A DNA stretch of 5,570 nucleotides. It comes from Lachnospiraceae bacterium (GTDB lineage Bacteria; Bacillota_A; Clostridia; Lachnospirales; Lachnospiraceae). The notes under the pieces are model-generated. The model did no database searches. It saw only the letters and a list, made by a program, of their open reading frames with translations, and had not been told where the DNA came from. Shown piece after piece: positions 1 to 4,861 of this stretch. The stretch is taken from positions 1 through 5,570 of the forward strand of contig JAFZJK010000026.1 in NCBI GenBank assembly GCA_017553965.1. Direction: 5' to 3'. Both the position numbers and the translations under genes were made by a program. How positions within the stretch are numbered: the first letter of the stretch is position 1; the number at the start of each line of letters is the position of its first letter.

Positions 1-398
1 CCGGCTATGGATAAAGGTCTGTCCAGCCAGGTATTAAGTATCGGGCCACCGTACACTTCGGTATTTACTCTTAAGTAACCTCTCTGCTCAAGCTCTGCTA
101 CAGGCTTTATGTGCAGGCAGGGAAAATCCGTATGGGCAGCTGCAATGTGGATCGATCCGTTCTTTTTGTTTGAATTATCTTTACGTTTTGCAGGTACATT
201 AAATGCAAACAATGAGGTCTTAAACGGGATCACATAATATTTCCCGCCCTGTTCTATCTTCCAATCTTCACTCAGCTGCAGGGCTTTGTAGCCTGCTGCT
301 TCCAAGAGCTTTCTTGATTCCTCCACGGTATGATATGGTGATACTGCTTTTTTTATAAAGTCAGCAAGTCTTTTTGATGCGTTATTTTTTGTTGGCAT
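1..398 (-). CDS. M18-family aminopeptidase, N-terminal part (C-terminus outside window)
   Basis: The first 132 residues of a zinc metallo-aminopeptidase of family M18 (aspartyl aminopeptidase / ApeB-like) are visible. Two hallmark motifs are present: AAAHTD around residues 86-91, whose His89 should be a zinc ligand, and NTWLDRPLSIAG from residue 122, whose Asp126 matches the metal-bridging aspartate of the family. The stretch RVNTEVYGGPILNTW before it is also typical. Family members are about 430 residues long, so roughly 30% is seen and the remaining metal ligands lie beyond position 1. The enzymes are cytosolic and release N-terminal residues from peptides; no signal peptide is seen. The ATG at 398 is chosen because AAGGAG (410-405) sits 6 nt upstream; an ATG at 403 is out of frame and too close to that site. 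The gene starts 14 nt after the ATPase stop codon, with no terminator between, so the two are probably co-transcribed. Exact substrate specificity cannot be told from this part. Confidence 0.9.
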   Translation of the reverse strand, partial: MPTKNNASKRLADFIKKAVSPYHTVEESRKLLEAAGYKALQLSEDWKIEQGGKYYVIPFKTSLFAFNVPAKRKDNSNKKNGSIHIAAAHTDFPCLHIKPVAELEQRGYLRVNTEVYGGPILNTWLDRPLSIA

Positions 399-412
399 AT
401 CATACTCCTTTT

Positions 413-1735
413 CTACATATATTCACATATTCTATATACCAGATAAAGCGGTAAACTATATGTTTCTGTATTTTCAACCATGTTTTTACCAATATTCTTA
501 AGTGAAAACTTAAAGCCAACAGGCGGTGAATATTTTTTTGCAAACTGCCTATAACTCTTAGCCATGGTATTATCAGCTGCTTTTACCTCTATAGGGATTA
601 TTTTGCCATGGTATTCTGAAATAAGATCAAGCTCGGCCGTATTCCCTGACCGCCAAAACCACGCCGGAAGTTCCTGATTGACAAGTTCACACAACACATA
701 GTTTTCAGCCATAGCACCTTTAAACTTTTGATACAGGTCTGATTTCTCAAGGATGGTTTTATAATATATCCCGGCTTTACACCGCATTAGACCTATATCA
801 GAAAAATACAACTTAAAATATTCCGCATCCGCGGTACTCGAAAGAGGTATCTCAGGCTTTTCAACCTTATCAAGCTTGTGAACAAGTCCCGCATCTATAA
901 GCCATTGTACGGATGTCTCAAGTTCTTTCGCCCTTGCCCCCTGTTTTACTCTTGAAAAAATAAATTTATTGTTTTCTTTTGCCAGCTGTTCCGGCATACA
1001 ATCAAGTATAGCCCTTAAATTCTGCAGTTCATCCTTTGGCGCATGCTTCACAAGGTCATCGCTGTAATCCCTTAATATGCTATTCTGTATCTTCTCTACA
1101 CTTTCAAAATCGTGATTATCTATCCAGTCCTGCACTACCTCGGGCATCCCGCCGACTATATAATATTTTTTTAAATAATCCTCCAATGGAGTGGTAAACA
1201 ATCCGGGAAGCTCTGCAGACTTATCATATTTTTCCAATCCGGTAATGTACTTTTCACCGCCGTCAGCCACAACAAATTCCCTAAAACTCAGCGGAAACAT
1301 CCTAAGTCTGTCTACTTTCCCAACCGGAAATGAAACTTCGTTTGACCTCAAAGCAACTCCAAGCAGTGACCCCGCAGCGATCAGATGAAGATCTCTTTTC
1401 TTTTCACAAAAATACTTTAACGAAGTGATCGCTTTGGGACATACCTGAATCTCATCGAATACAAGCAAAGTGGATCCAACCGTGATCTTTTTATTCAAAA
1501 TAAGACTGCCCAAGGCATCAAGTATCCTGTCCGTATCAAAATTGTAATCAAAAATATCTCCTGCTTCGGGAGTTTCTTCAAAATTAATATATGCTACGTC
1601 TTCAAAAAAAAGATTACCGAATTCCAAGATAGACGAAGTTTTTCCGCACTGACGGACCCCTGTCAAGATCAGCGGCTTACGTTTTTTACTATTTTTCCAG
1701 CTTACAAGTTTTTCTATAATATCTCGTTTTATCAT
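413..1735 (-). CDS. AAA-type ATPase with C-terminal DUF4143 (PD-(D/E)XK-like) domain
   Basis: A 440-residue protein of the widespread 'ATP-binding protein / DUF4143' family, whose cellular role is not established. The N-terminal ATPase domain has a Walker A motif GVRQCGKT (residues 26-33), a Walker B motif LLVFDEIQ (90-97, with Asp94 and Glu95) and a sensor-1-like AAGSLLG (120-126). A middle helical region follows, including the YYIVGGMPEVV stretch (191-201) typical of the family. The C-terminal DUF4143 domain carries Glu344 (AMAENYV), Asp370 (AELD) and Glu383-Val-Lys385 (PIEVKAA), the layout of a PD-(D/E)XK nuclease-like fold with its acidic and lysine residues intact. No signal peptide or membrane segment is seen. 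The ATG at 1735 is preferred over an in-frame TTG at 1747 because GGGAG (1745-1741) overlaps that TTG and lies 5 nt before the ATG. It is the first gene of its own transcription unit, with a promoter and duplicated dyads upstream and the M18 peptidase downstream. Such ATPases usually occur as scattered paralogues; nuclease or regulatory activity is inference. Confidence 0.9.
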   Translation of the reverse strand: MIKRDIIEKLVSWKNSKKRKPLILTGVRQCGKTSSILEFGNLFFEDVAYINFEETPEAGDIFDYNFDTDRILDALGSLILNKKITVGSTLLVFDEIQVCPKAITSLKYFCEKKRDLHLIAAGSLLGVALRSNEVSFPVGKVDRLRMFPLSFREFVVADGGEKYITGLEKYDKSAELPGLFTTPLEDYLKKYYIVGGMPEVVQDWIDNHDFESVEKIQNSILRDYSDDLVKHAPKDELQNLRAILDCMPEQLAKENNKFIFSRVKQGARAKELETSVQWLIDAGLVHKLDKVEKPEIPLSSTADAEYFKLYFSDIGLMRCKAGIYYKTILEKSDLYQKFKGAMAENYVLCELVNQELPAWFWRSGNTAELDLISEYHGKIIPIEVKAADNTMAKSYRQFAKKYSPPVGFKFSLKNIGKNMVENTETYSLPLYLVYRICEYM

Positions 1736-1740
1736 AGTCT

Positions 1741-1745
1741 CTCCC
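1741..1745 (-). promoter_or_regulatory. Ribosome binding site that decides the ATPase start
   Basis: On the minus strand GGGAG (1745-1741) is followed by 5 nt and then ATG (1735-1733). The alternative in-frame TTG at 1747-1745 overlaps this site and has no purine-rich site at a proper distance. This supports the ATG as the start and a 440-residue product, four residues shorter than the TTG version. Confidence 0.7.
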
Positions 1746-1773
1746 AATCCGGAATCAATGCCCCTTTTCTTTT

Positions 1774-1802
1774 ATAATATGTCCGGGAAAGCAAAAAGTC
1801 AA
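1774..1802 (-). promoter_or_regulatory. Sigma-70/SigA-type promoter of the ATPase-peptidase unit
   Basis: On the minus strand the -35 box TTGACT (1802-1797) and the -10 box TATTAT (1779-1774) each match the consensus at five of six positions and are separated by exactly 17 nt. Transcription would start near 1767, leaving a leader of about 32 nt before the ATG at 1735. The promoter sits between the upstream operon's terminator and the ATPase gene, and A-rich duplicated dyads lie 8 nt upstream of its -35 box. Confidence 0.75.
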
Positions 1803-1810
1803 GGGCGAAT

Positions 1811-1867
1811 TACATTTTTTCATATGTATTTTTGTATTTTGCACATTTTTTCATATGTATTTTTGTA
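1811..1867 (-). repeat. Two direct copies of an operator-like dyad upstream of the ATPase promoter
   Basis: A 25-nt sequence occurs twice without mismatch, at 1812-1836 and 1843-1867, with a 6-nt spacer and a 31-nt period. Taken as 26-mers, the copies have the symmetric form TACA-N6-CATATG-N6-TGTA (10 + 6 + 10 nt). The copy nearer the promoter (1811-1836) is complete; the distal copy (1842-1867) has C instead of T at its outermost base. The N6 segments are A/T runs. Dyad centres lie at about -57 and -88 from the predicted start site. A 31-nt period is about three helical turns, which would put both sites on the same DNA face. This suggests a paired binding site for an activator or repressor, or an UP-element-like region; the binding protein is unknown. 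Confidence 0.7.
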
Positions 1868-1875
1868 AAGGATGC

Positions 1876-1904
1876 AAAAACAGGGCAGCCCCCACGGACT
1901 GCCC
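1876..1904 (-). terminator. Intrinsic terminator of the thiamine salvage operon
   Basis: On the minus strand a G/C-rich hairpin at 1904-1883 begins with GGGCAG and ends with CTGCCC. The stem extends to 9 bp, including one G-U pair, and closes a 4-nt GTGG loop. It is followed by TG and then five T residues (1880-1876). The stem starts 37 nt after the tenA stop codon. The other strand has no T run after the hairpin, so it works in one direction only. It separates the thi operon from the ATPase promoter. Confidence 0.85.
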
Positions 1905-1941
1905 CCACTAAACTTTAGAAATTCCTATAAAGGTCTATAAA

Positions 1942-2589
1942 TTACAGAACATCCCAGAATTTGTTTTCAAACTCGGCACAGGTCTTAAAAATATTACATA
2001 ATGTTTCCTTTGTCTTATCATCTATACCGGTAGTTATCCTGTCTTCTATACCTTTCCAAGTTTCGTTTGTATCCACATATTCCTTGGATGTGTATGCGTC
2101 AAACCAGAACTTGTACTGCGATCTTTCTATCTTTTCTCCATAATTATCATACAGAGTTTTACCCAAATATGCATAATTCCAGCAACACTGAAGAAGTGCG
2201 GTAAATCCGCCCAAAAGTCCGGTATTGTCAATCGTCTCGTTATAGAAGTTAATGTAATCGGTTATCACTCGGTTCTTACCGACAGTTTTTATGTCTTCTT
2301 CAGTTATTCCGAGTTTTTTCATGGCAGGGAGATGCACATTGTCTATTTCAAACATTGTAACATCTACTGCCAACTTTAAAAAGCTGTCAACTTCACTATC
2401 ATCAGATAGTTCCAGCAATCTTTCAAGGATTTTTTTATAGTCAAGAAGATAATAGTAGTCCTGAAGCATATACCATTTGTATCTGTCGCCATCCATTGTA
2501 CCGTCGGCCATCTTGATCAGGAATTCCTTTTTTGATGCCTGATCCCAAAGTGCTTCTACCTGTGTAAAAAATACATCTGTTATTTTCAC
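1942..2589 (-). CDS. tenA: TenA-type thiaminase II / aminopyrimidine aminohydrolase
   Basis: A 215-residue all-helical protein of the TenA family (thiaminase II, usual length 215-235). Known members hydrolyse 4-amino-5-aminomethyl-2-methylpyrimidine, a breakdown product of thiamine, to HMP, and more slowly cleave thiamine itself. The key residues described for Bacillus subtilis TenA can be placed almost without a numbering shift: Asp44 and Tyr47 in LQDYYYL, Tyr112 in DYINFY, the nucleophile Cys135 and Tyr139 in LLQCCWNYAYLG, and the general acid/base Glu as Glu208 with Phe211 in EFENKFW. It therefore belongs to the cysteine-containing class. The start is a GTG at 2589; the codon just before it is an in-frame TAA, so no longer version exists, and AAGGAG (2604-2599) lies 9 nt upstream. 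It is the last gene of the operon, 18 nt after the methyltransferase and followed by a terminator. Its HMP product is a substrate of the ThiD encoded two genes upstream. A cytosolic location is expected. Confidence 0.93.
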   Translation of the reverse strand: MKITDVFFTQVEALWDQASKKEFLIKMADGTMDGDRYKWYMLQDYYYLLDYKKILERLLELSDDSEVDSFLKLAVDVTMFEIDNVHLPAMKKLGITEEDIKTVGKNRVITDYINFYNETIDNTGLLGGFTALLQCCWNYAYLGKTLYDNYGEKIERSQYKFWFDAYTSKEYVDTNETWKGIEDRITTGIDDKTKETLCNIFKTCAEFENKFWDVL

Positions 2590-2598
2590 TTATCCGTT

Positions 2599-2604
2599 CT
2601 CCTT
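2599..2604 (-). promoter_or_regulatory. Ribosome binding site supporting the GTG start of tenA
   Basis: AAGGAG on the minus strand (2604-2599) lies 9 nt before the GTG at 2589-2587, in the 18-nt gap after the methyltransferase stop codon. No in-frame ATG lies between it and residue 27 of TenA, so the GTG is the only start that keeps the N-terminal helix of the family. Confidence 0.7.
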
Positions 2605-2607
2605 TAC

Positions 2608-3306
2608 TTATTTTTCTGCGATAATAGCAACATATCCGCCACTCTTGTATCCTTCAGAGACCTCCTCGGGCCCTTCATTGGTGTACATAGGATTCTTAAT
2701 AAGAGTCTGATAGAACTTAAAATCTTTTATACCGAGATTCTTTAATACGTTGATCTTTTCTTCCGTAGTATGCCATACACCCGAAGAAGCAAGTGCGAGA
2801 GGATAAGGAAGTTCAGGCATTGCGCCCTCAAGATATTCATGATCGTATGTATTTAAGCTCTTTCCTAAAAGATACATGAAACCAAATGCGCTTTCCTTCG
2901 GAACATCAAGAAGGATCAGTTTACCGTTTTTCTTGATAGCTTTTAAGCATTTCTCATATACAGGTACGAGATCCTCCATATAACTGGAACTACCGTTGAA
3001 ATAAATGATATCATAAGACTCATCCTTAAGCTCCACGTCCTCGATAAGACCATATTTAATAACTTTAACTCCACGTTTCTCCGCTATCCTTCCCATATCC
3101 TCAGAAGGCTCTATACCGTCAATATTGGAACTGTCAATGTAGCTTTCAAAAAGTCCGCTGCCACATCCTACCGATAACAGCTTCTTTCCGCTTATATCTC
3201 CGAGTACCTTTTCAAAGAGTCTTAACTCGCTTGTGAAAAGATTCTCGTTTTTCATGAACCACTCATCATATTTATCTGCGTATCCATCAAATTTCTGTTT
3301 TCCCAT
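2608..3306 (-). CDS. Class I SAM-dependent methyltransferase, substrate unknown
   Basis: A 232-residue protein with a Rossmann-type SAM methyltransferase domain. Motif I is LLSVGCGSG (43-51). An acidic residue at the end of the second strand, Glu66 in IDGIEPSEDM, fits the ribose-binding position. YDIIYFNGS (98-106) fits motif IV, and LKAIKKNGKLILLD (121-134) fits the motif V/VI region. The fold assignment is firm. The C-terminal part (about 135-232), which would set substrate choice, shows nothing I recognise, so no specific function is claimed. The gene sits between thiD and tenA with gaps of 17 and 18 nt, so it should be made together with the salvage enzymes. A role on thiamine, a pyrimidine or thiazole intermediate, or a thiamine degradation product is possible by context only. 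ATG at 3306 is preceded by TAGGAG about 9 nt upstream. No signal peptide or membrane segment is seen. Confidence 0.9.
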   Translation of the reverse strand: MGKQKFDGYADKYDEWFMKNENLFTSELRLFEKVLGDISGKKLLSVGCGSGLFESYIDSSNIDGIEPSEDMGRIAEKRGVKVIKYGLIEDVELKDESYDIIYFNGSSSYMEDLVPVYEKCLKAIKKNGKLILLDVPKESAFGFMYLLGKSLNTYDHEYLEGAMPELPYPLALASSGVWHTTEEKINVLKNLGIKDFKFYQTLIKNPMYTNEGPEEVSEGYKSGGYVAIIAEK

Positions 3307-3323
3307 GTTATTACTCTCCTATA

Positions 3324-4127
3324 TTATGCAAATCTTCCTGTAAGATCAAAATTGTGCTGCATCGGGCCGCTTCCTTTTCCGAGATCCAGCATAGCGGCAA
3401 GTGCGCCTGATATATACTCTTTTGCTTTTCTTACTGCGTCTTCCAAACTGAGTCCTTTGGCAAGGTTTGATGCTATGGCTGATGACAGTGTACAGCCTGT
3501 TCCGTGAGTATTGGGATTATTGATTCTTTTACCCTCAAACCATACAAACTTGTTATCTCGGCCACCTCTGTATAGAAGGTCATTTGCATCATTTACTGTA
3601 TGTCCGCCTTTAAGCAAAACCGCACAGTTATATTTAGTGCCTATAAACTCTGCTGCTTCCTGCATCTGATCTACGTTTTTAATCTCCATACCTGACAAGA
3701 TCTCTGCCTCGGGAATATTAGGTGTGGTTACGGTTGCTATTGGGAGTAAAACTGATGTCAGTGTATCGATGGCCTCATCCTGTAAAAGTTTAGAACCACT
3801 CGTTGCCACCATGACCGGATCTACCACTATGTTTTTTGCTCCGTAGAATTTCAACCTCTCGGCTATAACCCGTATAAGGTCTGATGAAGATACCATTCCT
3901 ATTTTTACCGCATCAGGAAATATATCTTCAAATACTGCATCTAGCTGTTGCTTAAGGAATTCCGGTGTAACCTCCGAAATAGCTCTAACGCCGGTCGTGT
4001 TCTGGGCAGTGAGTGCCGTAATGGCGGTCATCCCATATACACCATTCATAGTCATGGTTTTAAGATCTGCTTGAATACCGGCGCCTCCGCAGGAATCACT
4101 TCCCGCGATTGATAATACTGTTTTCAT
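3324..4127 (-). CDS. thiD: Hydroxymethylpyrimidine / phosphomethylpyrimidine kinase ThiD
   Basis: A 267-residue ribokinase-fold enzyme, the usual length for ThiD. It phosphorylates HMP to HMP-P and then to HMP-PP, the pyrimidine substrate of ThiE. Family motifs appear in order: AGSDSCGGAGIQADLKTM at the N-terminus (8-25), TAQNT (40-44, with the pyrimidine-contacting Gln42), KIGMVS (75-80), VDPVMVATSGSKLL (102-115), TPNIPEAEIL (135-144), LLKGGH (171-176), and the anion-hole motif NTHGTGCTLSSAIA (206-219) with Cys212. The GGAGIQAD signature and the double-kinase motifs favour ThiD over the related pyridoxal kinases (PdxK/PdxY), which may share some activity. ATG at 4127 has AAAGGA 7 nt upstream. 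It follows thiE after a 79-nt gap that holds a stem-loop, the only long gap of the operon, and precedes the methyltransferase by 17 nt. It is a cytosolic enzyme, complete and without unusual changes. Confidence 0.96.
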   Translation of the reverse strand: MKTVLSIAGSDSCGGAGIQADLKTMTMNGVYGMTAITALTAQNTTGVRAISEVTPEFLKQQLDAVFEDIFPDAVKIGMVSSSDLIRVIAERLKFYGAKNIVVDPVMVATSGSKLLQDEAIDTLTSVLLPIATVTTPNIPEAEILSGMEIKNVDQMQEAAEFIGTKYNCAVLLKGGHTVNDANDLLYRGGRDNKFVWFEGKRINNPNTHGTGCTLSSAIASNLAKGLSLEDAVRKAKEYISGALAAMLDLGKGSGPMQHNFDLTGRFA

Positions 4128-4162
4128 AAATTAGTCCTTTCATATAGTATTATTTTTATTAA

Positions 4163-4193
4163 GCGATCCAAGGTGGTGCCCCCGATGGACCGC
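4163..4193 (-). promoter_or_regulatory. Intercistronic stem-loop between thiE and thiD
   Basis: The minus-strand RNA can fold GCGGTCCA (4193-4186) against TGGATCGC (4170-4163), giving an 8-bp stem with one G-U pair and a 15-nt loop rich in G and C that may pair further (GG with CC). On the plus strand the G-U pair would be an A-C mismatch, so the structure suits RNA made in the direction of the operon. It starts 13 nt after the thiE stop and ends 35 nt before the thiD start. It is followed by an A/T-rich stretch without a run of T, so it is not a standard intrinsic terminator. It may set relative expression through RNA processing or stability. I see no TPP riboswitch core in it. Confidence 0.5.
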
Positions 4194-4206
4194 TGTAATG
4201 CACTTT

Positions 4207-4842
4207 TTATAGATTTAATTTTTGAAACATAGCTGCCGACAGCTCTTCAGCTGCCTTCTTAGGGTCTTCAGCCTTCATTACGGCTGATACTACACAGACT
4301 CCGACAATCGGAATACCCTTTAAGACATCTATATTATCCTTATTTAACCCGCCAATGGCATTTACCGGGATAGGAACCGCATGACATATCTTATCAAGCA
4401 TTTCAGTAGATGTAAGAATAGTTTTTACTTTTGTAGTAGTAGGATAGATTGCTCCGACTCCCAGATAATCAGCGCCCTGTTCATAAGCTTCTGCAGCCTG
4501 TTCAACGGTCTTTGCTGTAGCTCCGATTATCTTATCCGAACCCCAGAGTTTTCTTGCGATATGTATAGGCAGATCGCTCTGTCCCAGATGAACTCCTTCC
4601 GTATCTGCCGCCATAGCGATATCAAGACGATCATCAATTATTAATGGAACATTATATTGCATTGTCAGCTCATGCACAGCCCTTGCAAGCTCCAGGTACT
4701 CTCTGGTCGTTCTTTCCTTTTCTCTAAGCTGTACCAAAGTAACTCCACCGTCAAGTGCAACTTTTACACGTCTTAAAAATTCATCTTTTTCATATAGCGT
4801 ACTGTCTGTTATAAAATACAGTCTCGAATTGAAGTCTTTCAT
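4207..4842 (-). CDS. thiE: Thiamine-phosphate synthase ThiE
   Basis: A 211-residue TIM-barrel enzyme of the usual ThiE length. It couples HMP-PP with hydroxyethylthiazole phosphate to give thiamine phosphate and pyrophosphate. Motifs in order: VQLREK (37-42, diphosphate/pyrimidine contacts Gln38, Arg40, Lys42), LIIDDRLDIA (67-76), GVHLGQSDLP (83-92, with Asp90), IGATAKT (106-112), GADYLGVGAIYPTTTK (123-138), PVNAIGGL (159-166) and VCVVSAVM (182-189). The first Asp in IIDDR stands where the Bacillus and E. coli enzymes have Asn next to the magnesium-binding Asp71, and Thr109 stands where many ThiE proteins have Ser; both are conservative, so activity is expected. ATG at 4842 has AAGG 6 nt upstream, and the gene starts 19 nt after the thiM stop. 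It uses the products of its two operon neighbours, ThiM (thiazole phosphate) and ThiD (HMP-PP). TenI-like paralogues are a less likely alternative, since the substrate-contact motifs are retained. Confidence 0.95.
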   Translation of the reverse strand: MKDFNSRLYFITDSTLYEKDEFLRRVKVALDGGVTLVQLREKERTTREYLELARAVHELTMQYNVPLIIDDRLDIAMAADTEGVHLGQSDLPIHIARKLWGSDKIIGATAKTVEQAAEAYEQGADYLGVGAIYPTTTKVKTILTSTEMLDKICHAVPIPVNAIGGLNKDNIDVLKGIPIVGVCVVSAVMKAEDPKKAAEELSAAMFQKLNL

Positions 4843-4861
4843 ATATAGCCTTTCTGTGGGC

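Noticed and set aside
1191..1388. Plus-strand open frame of 65 codons inside the ATPase gene
   Set aside because: It lies wholly within the well-supported minus-strand ATPase gene, shows no recognisable protein motif and has no convincing ribosome binding site.
1733..1747. TTG at 1747 as the ATPase start
   Set aside because: The TTG overlaps the GGGAG ribosome binding site itself, while the ATG at 1735 has correct spacing to it and begins where the family does.
1811..1867. CRISPR-like or insertion-sequence end repeats
   Set aside because: There are only two copies with a 6-nt spacer, no cas or transposase gene nearby and no target-site duplication, and they sit at a promoter.
1961..2143. 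Plus-strand open frame of 60 codons opposite tenA
   Set aside because: It is a shadow of the tenA coding sequence, with a low-complexity hydrophobic translation and no support of its own.
4144..4171. Internal promoter for thiD (TTGGAT, 16 nt, TACTAT)
   Set aside because: The boxes match the consensus at only about three and four of six positions in AT-rich DNA, so it is not listed as a feature.
4163..4193. Intrinsic terminator between thiE and thiD
   Set aside because: The stem is followed by TTAATAAAAATAATAC with no continuous T run, and the downstream genes clearly belong to the same pathway.
4128..4206. TPP riboswitch between thiE and thiD
   Set aside because: The gap has GGGG and CACC pieces in the loop, but lacks the CUGAGA and other core segments of the THI element and is too short for it plus an expression platform.
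4381..4644. Plus-strand open frame of 87 codons opposite thiE
   Set aside because: It is antisense to conserved ThiE motifs; the Ser/Cys-rich translation is what a reverse-strand shadow would give.
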